Assembly: GCA_002189035.1 (NCBI GenBank) | Contig: NEEC01000014.1 | Location: 1,676,501-1,740,500, forward strand | Reading direction: 5' to 3' | DNA from: Utricularia gibba | Taxonomy: Eukaryota; Streptophyta; Magnoliopsida; Lamiales; Lentibulariaceae | Length of the DNA: 64,000 nt | Part shown: piece after piece, positions 10,762 to 25,913 of the stretch | Layout of the letters: every line of letters starts with the position of its first letter | How positions within the stretch are numbered: the first letter of the stretch is position 1 | Notes under the pieces: model-generated | Told to the model about the DNA's origin: nothing | The model's input: the letters and a program-made list of their open reading frames with translations, nothing else | Databases searched by the model: none | Made by a program: the position numbers and the translations under genes

Positions 10762-12804
10762 TTTTTATATACTCAAATTTTATATATGCTCGTTTTACCT
10801 ATCGGATTCAGCATAATATCATAGCACTTACCTTACACTATGGATTGGTAGCCAAGATGGGCTTTATAATAATTTGAGTTTTAGTTTAAAAAAACAAAAA
10901 AATACAATAAGTTTAAACAAAAAAAATTAGATCGACTTATAATTTAAGTATTAATTATAATCACACATAAAAATACAAGTTTTAACTAGATCGAAAACCA
11001 ATTTCATTTGAGACCGATTATTAAAACAAACAATCTCACATCCGGTAACAGTTAGTTCTTGAATTAGCCCCGGATTAGCAAAGATGCTCCTGTGTTCCCT
11101 TCAGGTCAGGTTGAGCTGCATCTGCGTAACAGATGTATTTCAAGCGGTGGTGGTGGTGGTTGTAAACAGTGGTACAGGTTCCATGTATCCTCGGGGATCC
11201 AGAGGGTTAGGTGTCAATGATTTCATGGGGTGCCCAAGATGAAACACAAATTGATCGGGCGTCTGATTGATGGAGACACGACAATGAGAGAAGTGTCCTT
11301 GACTCCATCATTAACGTCGATTCATAATTCAAATCTTTCTTCTAAAGAAACAAACACCATTAACTACTCGCCTCAAAGGCTACAACACTTTAGTTTTGTC
11401 TTCAACAAAGTTCAAATTCATTCCCCTTATCCCCACCCACTTCTCCTCCTTCACGTCTCCTTCATTTGTTGTTTATCAGCCCTAAGGTATGCATGCACAT
11501 CCATGGGGATGATTGCAAACAACGTTTCCTTCTCCCTAACAAGAAGAGAAGAAGCAACAAGTAGGCCAGGAGATGGATGGGGAACCCAAACCTTACGGAA
11601 CCATCGGTAATGGTAAACAGTATCACTATCCATGGAGTCAAATTGTATTAGAACAAGTAATCTCCCATTGATAAATGAAATTGAAATAATATATTATTTA
11701 AAAAATTATAAATTAATAATAATCAAATTGAATATAATTTTTTAAATATGATTTATATTTATTATGTAATTAAATTTCAACTATATTAATTACATACATT
11801 AAATTATTAATTTCAACAAATCGGACCCACGTCTCCTTCAAAAAAAAAAAAAGGTCAAAGTTTATGTAATAAAGAAGTACATCTCAAAAAATGCTTCAAG
11901 TTGCATCATTATATACGACTGTAATAAATGAATATAATATTTTAAAAATAGGTTTAATCATTCTTGATTTTTTTATCAATAATTTTTGTAAATAAAAACT
12001 AAATATATCTAATTATACTTATAAGATTTTTTTAATCGTTCTTTAATTTATTCATGGTTTTTGATAAACTAGTTTTATAATAAATTATTTAACTTATTAT
12101 AGAAATAATTATTTAAATTTAATATATTTTTTATTTTTTTTATAAATAATAAAATTAATTATAAACTCGAGTTCAATCTATATTTTAAAACATTTATTTA
12201 TACAAATATACATTTTTTTTTTGTAAAAGAAGTGTTTGATGGGATTTAAATTAGTTTTTAAAATTTAAAATTAAATGTCAACTATATATGAATTTAAATT
12301 ATAATAAAATATTTTATTAAAGGACACAACAAGCACACAAATGTCAATTAATATTCAATATATTCCTTAAAACTCCTCAAATCCTTGGGCTTTGAAACTC
12401 AAAGTGAAATTGGGACTTTTAGGATTGGATAAAAATGAGGAAGTTTGAATTGAGGCCGGTGGGATTGGGAACTGGGTGTGTTGAATAGGCACGATATATG
12501 CAAGCGAAGGAGACGTGATCCCTCCCCTCTGCAGAGAAAGGTTAGAAGAGCGGTAGATAGAGAGACCTGCACTGTTTCGAGGTTCTCAGTGGTGCATTTT
12601 TCAACTGAAAATGCAATAGGGCCCGAGTTGCCTTAGTTTTGCATTGGGATTTTCGCCTTATTTCTCTTTCGTTCCGGAGACTCCAAGGTTGTGTTATCCA
12701 TTACTTCTTGTGTCAAAAGATTCAATTATTCGGGCGTAGGGAAGCTTAAAGATCCCAGCTTGGGGTTTTTTTTTTGTTCTGGGTGAATTGGGATAAGAAC
12801 CTAA
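10762..12804. other. AT-rich intergenic region upstream of KAS III
   Basis: No gene was recognised. A diverged third copy of the nearby repeat lies at about 11644-11760. The segment 11640-12400 is extremely AT-rich. The last 300 bases before 12805 are less AT-rich and probably carry the KAS III promoter and leader. A short Pro/Thr-rich open frame on the minus strand near 11120-11230 has no recognisable family. Confidence 0.45.
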
Positions 12805-15467
12805 ATGGCGTGTGCATCTGGGCTGTTCAATCCGACTGCGTCGAGTGCGGATGGGAGATTTTCCCCATTTGCAGGTGTACATGGATCTGGCTCCTGGTTT
12901 TCTCCTGGTGCTTCCAAGAGAATAGTGTGCGCTAGCACTGCTCATGGCGCGGAGAAGCTTTATGCTTCTGAATCTAAATCTCCAAGGTAATGCATTCCAT
13001 CGAGAGTTTACTACATTTTCCTCTTGTTCTGCTTCTTCATTTTGTAAATGTAGCCTACATAGTCGGTAGATGATAAGGCTAGGCAGCAGCATTTGAGTTT
13101 TTAGAAGATAATTCAATGTATATTAAATGACCACCTGGGCTCATTGAGTTTCATTTCCTGAGTTTGAATTCTCTCCAAATTGTTTTGTGAGGAAAATGGA
13201 TAGTTGTTTTGGTGGTTCGATTTCTATTTTCGGTTCCCTCATTCACAATTTCTTTTACTTAGCATTCCTCTCAAACACGTGAAGGTTCAGCACAGGAGGA
13301 TGCAAGTTAATTGGATGTGGTTCTGCGGTTCCTAGCCTTCAGATATCCAATGATGATCTTTCCAAGATTGTTGACACCAATGATGAATGGATAGCTGTAC
13401 GTACAGGAATTCGCAATCGAAGAATACTTTCTGGTTAGTTTGGTGTTACGGTTCTTGACTATGTTGCTTTTATTTACATCAATCTTTGATATGGCTACAG
13501 CTTAATGCATTGGATAGCAAATAGAATGTTGAGTTTAAATGGGCTTTTACTTGTATGTGTAACGGGATCACAAAGTTGAGTCTTGTACAAATACTTGATG
13601 ATTTATCTGAAATTCCACAATTTCTCTAGTGTTTTAGGGAATATGAAATATTATCATCATATTTTAGGTAAATCACACGTTGGGCACAACTAAACTTCCT
13701 TAGTGCATCCCAACTTCTTAGTAGTTATTATTTTCTTGTTACCCACCAAGGGATGATTTCGAAATCCTTTTGTGTCTTCTCATCCCTTGAGGTGATCCTT
13801 GTTGGAGGTATGAATATTTAGATTTTTCTTTTAGATTCTACGTACTAGATGTTTCTTTGTTTCTAGGAAAAGATAGTCTGATGGGTCTAGCTGTTGATGC
13901 CGGAAAGAAAGCCCTTGAGATGGCTAAGGTCGATCCCAGTGATGTGGAACTTGTGCTGTTGTGTACTTCAACGCCTGAGGATTTATTTGGCAGTGCGCCA
14001 CAGGTATGCAGATGTCCACTACTCTTCTGAAGTTGGATTTACTTACTTTTTCTCTATTGCTTTTGAATCATCGGAAAGAAATCATCCATTGCAAATGATA
14101 TATTACGGCAAATATTGCTCTATCCAATGGCTATGCAGAAGTCTTTCTAGATTTCATTCATATTTCCTAATGCTTACAGATTCCAAGGGCTCTTGGATGC
14201 AAAAACAATCCATTAGCATTCGACATTACTGCTGCCTGTAGTGGTTTCATTTTGGGCCTCTTTTCAGCTTCTTGTTACATCAGAGGTAGAAAATCTCCCC
14301 TTTTTTTCCTAGCAAATGATTCATGATTAAAAATTTACACGCTATGCTGGTTTAGGTGGTGGATTGAAAAATGTTTTGGTAATTGGAGCTGATGCTCTTT
14401 CTCGATATGTTGACTGGTCCGATAGAGGAACTTGCATTCTTTTTGGTGATGGGGCTGGAGCTGTGCTGGTTCAGGTAGTACATTCATTCATTTTTCAGCA
14501 CGCATCAGTATCCTTCCTTTTTAATGCATATTGATGTAACAGGCGTGTGATGGTGAAGAAAATGGAGTATTTGCTTTTGACTTGCATAGTGACGGTGAGG
14601 GGCAAAGGTACGAGTACTTATTGTTTTTCGACAGTAGCACATAAAGTTCAAACCCTCAATTTAATGAAGACACACTCATGCACACATCCTTCTAGATAAT
14701 GGATCATCGGATAAAGATGTGGTATTTGGAATGGTTCATTCTATTCTCCTAATTTGTGTGTTGAGTTGGAAAACGTGTGTTGATCATCTTTTGAGTCACT
14801 TATGATATGTATCCTGCCATAATTATTTTGCTAAGATGATCACCATCCATGTCATATTTGGCAGACACCTGAATGCTTCGTCCAAGGTACATGAGCGGGT
14901 TCATGAGTCTGGAACTAATGGTTCCCTCCTCAGCGCTCTTCCAAAGGGATCCTCTTACTCGTATATTGGAATGAATGGCAAGGAGGTGTTTCGCTTTGCT
15001 CTTAGTGTTGTTCCACAGTCAATCGAAGTGGCTCTCGGGAAAGCTGGACTGACCAGTTCTAACATAGATTGGTTGCTTCTTCATCAGGTTTGAGAATAAC
15101 CCGCTTACCTGGTATTCACCATGAAATGAAAGAGTGAAGGAATGCATTTTTTTTTCTTTTAGTACATGTTGCTCCTGCTTGTGCGGGGATTTGTTTGAAG
15201 CTTGGCAGGGACATATGATTCTCAGTTGATCTAATGAATTTGCAGGCAAATCAAAGAATCATTGATGGGGTCGCTTCCCGTCTATTGCTCCCCTCAGAAC
15301 GGGTGATTTCCAATTTGGAAAACTACGGAAACACTAGTGCAGCTTCGATTCCACTGGCACTGGACGAAGCTGTAAGAGGCGGCAAGGTTCAAGAAGGGCA
15401 TTTGATCGCAGCCGCTGGTTTTGGGGCTGGACTCACCTGGGGCTCGGCCATTCTTCGATGGGGCTGA
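12805..15467 (+). CDS. KASIII: 3-oxoacyl-ACP synthase III (KAS III), plastid
   Basis: There are eight exons: 12805-12986, 13285-13433, 13867-14003, 14180-14285, 14356-14474, 14543-14607, 14865-15087 and 15246-15467. All joints are in phase and give 400 residues (Arabidopsis about 404). The enzyme condenses acetyl-CoA with malonyl-ACP to start plastid fatty acid synthesis. The catalytic triad is visible: Cys176 in ITAACSGF, His326 in LLLHQANQR and Asn356 in [11 protein letters not shown]. The [11 protein letters not shown] end is also conserved. The first 60 or so residues are Ser/Ala/Gly-rich and lack acidic runs, consistent with a chloroplast transit peptide. No lesion was found. An open frame overlapping the stop (15458-15859) is 3'-UTR shadow. 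Confidence 0.96.
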
Positions 15468-16079
15468 AGATTCCATTCATGGTCACCGGAGTTTCCTGCA
15501 ACCTGGTATCTATCTTCGTTGACACTTTACAGAAGATATCACCAGAGTTTCAGGAACTTATCTCTGCCAGCAATGCCAAAGAAACCTGTTTTTCCTTAAC
15601 TTCAGAGGGTGCCTTTTTGATGATGTGGCTGTTCTGGACGCTCTCATTCATCAGCTTGTATAGATGGCGTTTTGGCGTCATGGCACGAGCTATGCAGAAT
15701 GTATTCCTAAATAATCCACTTGATTTGTATTCATCGACTCCATGTACTCGTAGTTGGTTTTACATTCTCTTGTTGGGCCTCTTCCCGACATCACGTTACC
15801 GGCAATGGCTCGCCGGAAGAAGCCTTACGCACATCGTCGGTGTCAAGGGCGAGATGTAGATGTTGGAGTTTCGGTTTCTTCATCGTAATCAGCCGTGGTC
15901 GCCGCCCACCGGTAATTCAACGGTAATCTTGGTGCAAGTTTTGACAACTGTATTTAAGAAAACAGATTGACAGTTACGATTACAATTTACGCACTCTGGG
16001 CCAGCAACTTTGCTTGCTTTTAGAAGGGTGTACTGATATCGGCTTCTTGCGAACTTTACTTGGGATTGAATCTTCCCTA

Positions 16080-17320
16080 ATGGCGGAATCGCCGCTCGGA
16101 GAAGCCCCGTCGCCGGTGACAAGGCCGTCGATCACCCACGTTATCTTCGATATGGATGGGCTTATACTGGGTAACCTTCTATCTATCTTATTTCCGGCGA
16201 TGTGGTTTTTCAAGGGTTTGGATTTGAGTTGCACCCCCTTAGAAATGGATTCGTTGCTGGTGAAAGCAAATAATCGTGATTTTGTCCCTGTAAATACTGA
16301 AGGGTTTGTCGATCTGAAAACGGTATTGGTCTTGTTTCAGACACAGAGAAGTTCTATACTGAGGTTCAGGAGATTATACTGGCCAGGTACAACAAGGTTT
16401 TTGATTGGTCCCTCAAGGCTAAAATGATGGGGAAGAAGGCCATTGAAGCAGCTCGAGTGTTTGTCCAAGAGACTGGACTCGATGAATTGGGGCTATCAGC
16501 TGAAGATTTCCTCATTGAAAGAGAGGAAATGCTGCAGAGCTTGTTCCCATCGAGTGAACTCATGCCAGGTCCCATTTCATTCCATTGTTCCAAGTATTTC
16601 CACGTTCCATTATGTAGTGCAGTTCGCACCTTCCCCTTGTATCATCAGTTGACTGGTGATTACACTTGCAGGGGCGAGTCGTTTGATCCAGCACCTCCAT
16701 GCTAATGGAGTTCCCATATGCGTTGCAACAGGGTATATATGATCATTTGCCTTCTTCCCAATAAAAATTGTGTCATGGTTGCTGAATGTTGCATCATGAA
16801 ATACAACGACAGTTCGCACACAAGGCATTTCGAGTTGAAAACGCAACGACATAGGGATCTATTTGCGCTGATGCATCATGTTGTGCGGGGTGATGATCCA
16901 GAAGTGAAAAAAGGGAAGCCTTCACCGGATGTTTTCCTTGTAGCTGCCAAGAGATTTGAGGTTCGAACTTTGAAATCTTCTTCCACTTTCAGCCGAAAAT
17001 CACATCCTCAACTCTGCGTCTGCTCACTTTCAGGGTGGACCAGTTGATCCACACAAGATACTCGTCTTTGAAGATGCACCATCCGGTGTATTAGCAGCCA
17101 AGAATGCTGGCATGTGAGTGAGCATCATCCATCCATTGTTCATTTCCTTTACAAGTTTTACACAATATATCTACCTTGCAGGTCAGTGGTTATGGTCCCT
17201 GATCCAAGACTGGATACCTCCTTCCATCAGACAGCTGATGCCGTACTTGGATCATTACTGGACTTCAATCCAAGTGACTGGGGACTGCCTCCTTTTGACA
17301 AAGGCACATCTCCATCCTGA
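16080..17320 (+). CDS. GPP2: HAD-family glycerol-3-phosphatase GPP2
   Basis: There are six exons: 16080-16170, 16341-16568, 16672-16732, 16813-16960, 17034-17113 and 17182-17320. They give 248 residues (Arabidopsis about 240). HAD motif I is DMDG (D24 nucleophile, D26), followed by the cap-domain stretch [14 protein letters not shown], motif II VATGSHTRH, the motif III lysine in [10 protein letters not shown] and motif IV FEDAPSG. Family members dephosphorylate glycerol-3-phosphate. The start at 16080 is preferred because it aligns with GPP2; an in-frame ATG at 16014 would add 22 residues and could create a short targeting extension. The stop is about 240 bases from the convergent P450 reductase stop. 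Confidence 0.94.
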
Positions 17321-17561
17321 CTATGCTGCTGGCTCAATTTCCTCTGATCAATTCTTCATCGCCTTTTTACTCCCAAGGTTTGGGGGCATTGATTCTTGAA
17401 TTATACATTGTCAGCATTCATGTCTTGAAAAAATAGTGTCCAATATACATATCTATATGTACGGGTACAGAGCAAGTACCTTGACCTTAGAACACTACAT
17501 AAGCTTATTGATCAGAGGTTACTCACAATATTGCATTATTAGGCTTCCTTGGGCTTGCAGA

Positions 17562-21401
<3,840 letters not shown>

Positions 21402-22228
21402 GAACTCCAAACTGCGTATCACCTACCCAAAATATCAACCAAAATGAAGAGAATTAATTGCAGAGTCTCTCACTGTACCCCCAAGAACACCCCTCGAGTC
21501 GATGAATTTCACAATTCAAACAAGCAATTGGGGATGCAGGAGAGACCCGCCACTAGGGTAGTAGATGAACGAATACAAGGGAAGAAGGCGCTGCGAAACT
21601 TTCCCAAGCACCACAGACTAAGTCGGCCGTTGAAAGCCAACCGACAACGCCCACCAAACCAGACCCGTGGCGGTTGCTTGACCACCAAGAGTAGGACATG
21701 TGAATTCTCTAAACTACCCTTCCTTGCGTTTTTATACACAAATAAAATGCATTCGCATTCCGCGTGGGACGCGAGTGATCATTCCATTTTCCCTGATTCA
21801 TATGCGTGCCACGTGTCCACTCTTCAGTGGTTGCTACTTAGAAATAACGGTCCCAAACCCAGCAACAACATTGGATTGGACTTCTTCCTGTCCAAAAGGA
21901 GGCGGGCCCAAACCCAATTCCCACCATCACTTTTTTTTATTCAATAACCATTTTTTAAATTATATTTTTTGTGTTTTTTTTTTTTGCCCGGAATCTTCAT
22001 TTTCAATTTCTTTTCAGTTCAGTTTTACATTAACCGAAATATTTATTTTATTAAAAACATTATATATTCATAAACGTGAAAAGCGCGCTTTTTTTTTTTT
22101 TTTTTCTGTTGCATCTCGTTTTACAAAACCAGACTCCATTAATGGATTCAAGAAGCATATTAACAGGCAGTTTCACCAGCAGCAACATGTATTTCTGGGA
22201 GAGATCAACCTCGCAGCTCTTTCCCTGT
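21402..22228. other. intergenic between CPR and HPT1, both on the minus strand
   Basis: It holds the CPR promoter and leader and the HPT1 3' flank. Poly-T runs lie at about 21970-21985 and 22090-22105. No gene was seen. Confidence 0.5.
21808..21817. promoter_or_regulatory. ABRE/G-box upstream of P450 reductase
   Basis: GCCACGTGTC lies about 410 bases upstream of the CPR start codon. It matches the bZIP/bHLH-binding ACGT core seen in ABA- and stress-responsive promoters. Function is inferred from the motif only. Confidence 0.4.
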
Positions 22229-24821
22229 TCACCTTATGAGAGGGATGAGCAAGTACTCCGCATAGAACAACTGCGAAAGCACGAGCCAGAGCACAAGATT
22301 CAGGCGCAGATTACCCAAGAAATCTGAGGTAAAAGCTCTGCAAACTTCACTTACCTTCCATATGAACATGTAGAAGGAAGTAATGGCAGCCTTGCTCTTC
22401 AAGTCGATGGATCCCGCGCGGTTCCATAGAAGTAGTCCCAGCAACGAATGGCCGATAACCTGTTGCAGACATGAGGGTGAGGCTGTATGGTCATAATGAT
22501 CCACAGGGAAGTTTAGGAGATGTGTAGTATTACAATTGTGCACTTGCTCCAGAGGGAGGAAGATGTCGCTCCCACGAGCAGAGCAACTGCATACGCTATT
22601 TCGAGAAGATAGATGCACGTCCAAAAGACCTGCAAAAACAGCCTCCCAGAATTTGATCAGGAAATATGGAGAGGTGTTGTGGTTAAGAATTCTGGGGGAT
22701 GATCAAAATCTAACCTTCTCCTGGCCAAGCCGGACTGTAAATGACTGAATACCGTAAACTCGGTCCCCGGCGATATCGGGTATGTCCTAAACAGATGATA
22801 TTTCATGTTGAAAAGTAATAATGCACCTTCCTTGAAATCATGGTGCCACTTTTTGTGGAAGTTTGTTTCTTTGTAGTAAAAGAATCTGCTATAAGGCCAT
22901 GAATGTGATACCTTGAAGAGTGCAATGACAACTGAAAAAAAGCTGATGAAGGCTGTTGCAAAAATCAATGGTTTTGAAAAGATCGCTGGCCTTCCAAAGA
23001 CATGAATCTGAAAAGACAATTTTGGTGCAATATTCATCCAGTTTCTAGCAATCTTGTTTTGAAGTTGATAAATTGAAAGTGCAGAAGGAAATGGAAACTT
23101 TGAGGATAAACCTTGACATGCAAATAAAACGCTATTTGGACGATCACTGCTCGCACAGCCAAGATGCATGTTGCTGCAATGAAAGCAAACCTCTTCCATC
23201 TCAGAAATGGAAGCTGGAAAGACAAAAAAACATGTTAGAGTTGTATGTCCAATGGCACAGTCGCAGGCAACTTTTGGAAATATAGCAATACATCAAACCT
23301 AAAGGAAGCAGCACAAAGTCAGGCAGCTGATCAAGAAAACAAATATACTTACATCAATGGAATATGCAGTTCCAAGTACAAAACTGACAGAGAGAGCCCA
23401 AAGTAGTGGTTTGGAACCAACACACCAGCCAAGCCAATAACTCTGCAGGTTAATATTGAGCTTCAGGTATGGATATAAAATTAGAGCTGTCCAACCACAT
23501 GAGCTTGATGGTTTGGAACAGAAGCACACCCTGATAAGTAGAAAGGTAGAAAAACGAAGTGAGGGAGAAAGCCATGGAACCAACCATTGCAGCAAAGGAT
23601 AAGACAATCATCAGTCCAGTTGCAACTGAGTATTCCCCAGAAGCCAGCGGAAGATATGGTTTGTTAACCTGAAAGAAGTGGCATCCCATGTCACCCTTAC
23701 GTTTCTTTTGATATATAAGGCACCTCAACAAAGATAGTCTCCATAATCTGCCAAAATCAATACAGTTCCAAGTGTATATTTTGAAGAATGTACCATGCCG
23801 TACTCCCACACCATTTCAGTGTTCCTAACCATATTCAGACAATAACATTCTTAAACTAACCTTGTCAATGTCAACATCATATATTTGATTTAGTCCAACA
23901 ATGTATATGTTCATGAGGAGGGCGGCAACAATAGCCTGCAGTCAGTTAAACTAAACCAGTTGCATAAGAGAGTGTAAATCATATTAAACAGGATTCTAAT
24001 AAATCAAATCCTGCGGTACCTCAGAAACCCCCATAAAAAATGCTGGAGAGAAATCTGACAACTTCTCTACCGCAAGCAGGGAAACTGAAATTATGCTTAA
24101 CACCTGCACACCAGAATAGATAGATCAAGACCAAAAATATTTAGAAATCTACGAAAATTAACACAGTTTAAACAGGATTGCAAACGCAACTGTTCCTATA
24201 ACGGTGTGAGGACGTGAAAATCTGTAAAAAGCATCAAAAACTTGTGGCAATGATCCCGAGGGTATCTTAGAAGGTTCAGATTCAAGAGAGTCTTGCGACG
24301 CTGAATTAACTATATGGCATGAACCCCGCTTTGGAATTGTAGCCAAATGTTTTGTCCCATAACTTTGAGTGTGGATCCGCTTCTCTGACCGAGATCTCAG
24401 TGACTTTGCAGATATGAAAACATTACATCTCAAGGAATAAGCTGCCAAATGCGAACCTCCGATTAATTCAAGAAAACAAAAATATCAAGACAAGAACTTG
24501 ACAAATTTTCAGAACAGACTACAACGAGAAGTTGGATGAATGAATGCACACACAATTCACCAATATGATAAATTTAACATTCCCAACCCGAATAGTTCAC
24601 CTACAAATTCCCCCCTGAGAAAAAAAAAAAAAAACTTACCCAAAGACAACAGAAAAAAAAAAAAAAAAGTTTTGCAATCAAGAATCAGGAGCAAAATGAC
24701 TCCTTGTGTCGAAAGGATCAGCAATTCTCATACCAGGGAAGCGTGAAACGAACTCAGCAGCAGTCGTGGCTGAAAGTAGAGGTGAAGTTCCAGGAGAGCA
24801 CCTGGAAAGCATACCCACCAT
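22229..24821 (-). CDS. HPT1: homogentisate phytyltransferase (tocopherol synthesis)
   Basis: There are 12 exons: 24821-24734, 24456-24191, 24103-24020, 23935-23861, 23668-23585, 23442-23353, 23213-23112, 23007-22912, 22786-22715, 22629-22534, 22459-22355 and 22270-22229. They give 399 residues (Arabidopsis VTE2-1 about 393). This plastid-envelope UbiA-type enzyme joins homogentisate and phytyl diphosphate, the committed step to vitamin E. Both prenyl-diphosphate/Mg motifs are present: NQIYDVDID and KDIPDIAGD. The end [14 protein letters not shown] separates it from homogentisate solanesyltransferase. The first coding exon is separate and short (M-V-G-M-L-S-R); its CCT-G|GT joint is in phase, and it begins a Ser/Thr-rich transit peptide. 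A naive model would start inside exon 2. Confidence 0.95.
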
Positions 24822-25321
24822 CTTCTCCTCAACAGCGGTTTGGATCAACGAGGACAGCGCAACTATTCTGGGAAAAAGTTGGTGAGTTGTTCAGCCATCG
24901 TTCCACTTCATGACTCTTGACTAGTTGAACCGCCCGGATCAGGCTACCCCAGCGGCCAAGGTTGGATTTTCGTGGCTTTTCTGGACGCCAATTATGTTAT
25001 TGTAAGTAACTTTTCATTGAAACGAAAATTATAGATGAATTAATAAACTAGACTTAGTAATGAGAACTACAAAATAAACAAATGTATTTGGTTTCTTCAA
25101 TGATACCGAATGGCCCAAATTGCTGCTCGATGGAGTCCGAGGATCGGAAAACGGGCGGCGCGGGCTGGCCCTTTCCCGGCCGGCGAAATGCCGAGAGTGC
25201 CCCTGAGGTTCTCTGACATTTACGCTCCTGCTCTGCTACTTTCGCCACTTTCCCAACTTCCATTTGCACGGCATAAATCTTCCAACAAGTTTCTTGAATC
25301 CTTTCGCCGAAGACCCGTAAA
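24822..25321. other. shared upstream region of HPT1 and a divergent small gene
   Basis: 500 bases separate the two start codons, which face away from each other. It contains poly-A/T tracts and a GC-rich stretch near 25110-25200. No separate gene was recognised. A 73-residue open frame at 25110-25331 is probably leader. Confidence 0.45.
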
Positions 25322-25913
25322 ATGCCGGTGAATACTGGATCAGCCACTCCGCCGCCGAGGATCGGAAAGATCGGTCCGTACACCGTGTTTCTGACGCCGC
25401 CGTCGACTCCCAGCCCTGAAACTTCCAATAAGCCCACTAGCCCAGTTCAGTTCTCTGCCGAGACGAAGCCCGTTCAGCTTCCTTCTCCGCCGCCGGTTAT
25501 GGCTCCGCCGACCCAATTCTCCAAAGAGAGCCCTTCGTCATTCGCTTTCTTCTGGGACACTGTTACCAAGATCCAAAACGGTGCGTTTTGACAGTACAGC
25601 CTCATTTTCACATTCCAGAAATTTCTTTCTTTTAATCGCGTTTGTGGGTTCCCTTATGCTTTAGCTCACGCAAGCTTGGATGAGCACGTAGCGCATTGGT
25701 TTGGATTGAACCAGTCGAAGTATCAGTGGGCACTGGATGATTACTACGAGAGTAATGGGAAAGTAAGCAGTCTCTTTTCTTCGTTCCCACTTCGAATTCC
25801 GACTTGAATGAATGATGGTGTGATGTCAAGATTTCATTTTTCTTGCACAAACGCAGAGCAATCAGAAAGATACGAAACCCCAGGAGAGCTCCAACAAACT
25901 ACAGAACGTGTAA
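25322..25913 (+). CDS. small Pro-rich plant protein of unknown function
   Basis: There are three exons, 25322-25580, 25665-25762 and 25857-25913, with in-phase joints, giving 137 residues. The N-terminal half is rich in Pro, Thr and Ser (IGKIGPYTVFLTPPSTP, then PSPPPVMAPP). The C-terminal half is compact and aromatic: FAFFWDTVTKIQNAHASLDE, HWFGLNQSKYQWALDDYY, then a charged Lys/Ser/Asn-rich tail. It has no signal peptide or membrane segment. I recognise the pattern as a conserved family of small plant proteins but know of no function. Two clean introns and retained frame argue that it is a real gene. It could be an adaptor with a disordered N-terminus, which is inference only. Confidence 0.8.

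Noticed and set aside
11100-11633. Possible small gene on the minus strand
   Set aside because: Two short open frames (one ending in poly-Thr) cannot be joined by convincing splice sites and match no family.
15458-15859. 133-residue open frame after KAS III
   Set aside because: It overlaps the KAS III stop codon in another frame and has no domain. It is 3'-UTR sequence.
24158-24448. Starting homogentisate phytyltransferase inside its second exon
   Set aside because: That position is TTG, not ATG. An upstream exon at 24821-24734 with an in-phase GT-AG intron supplies a proper start and transit peptide.
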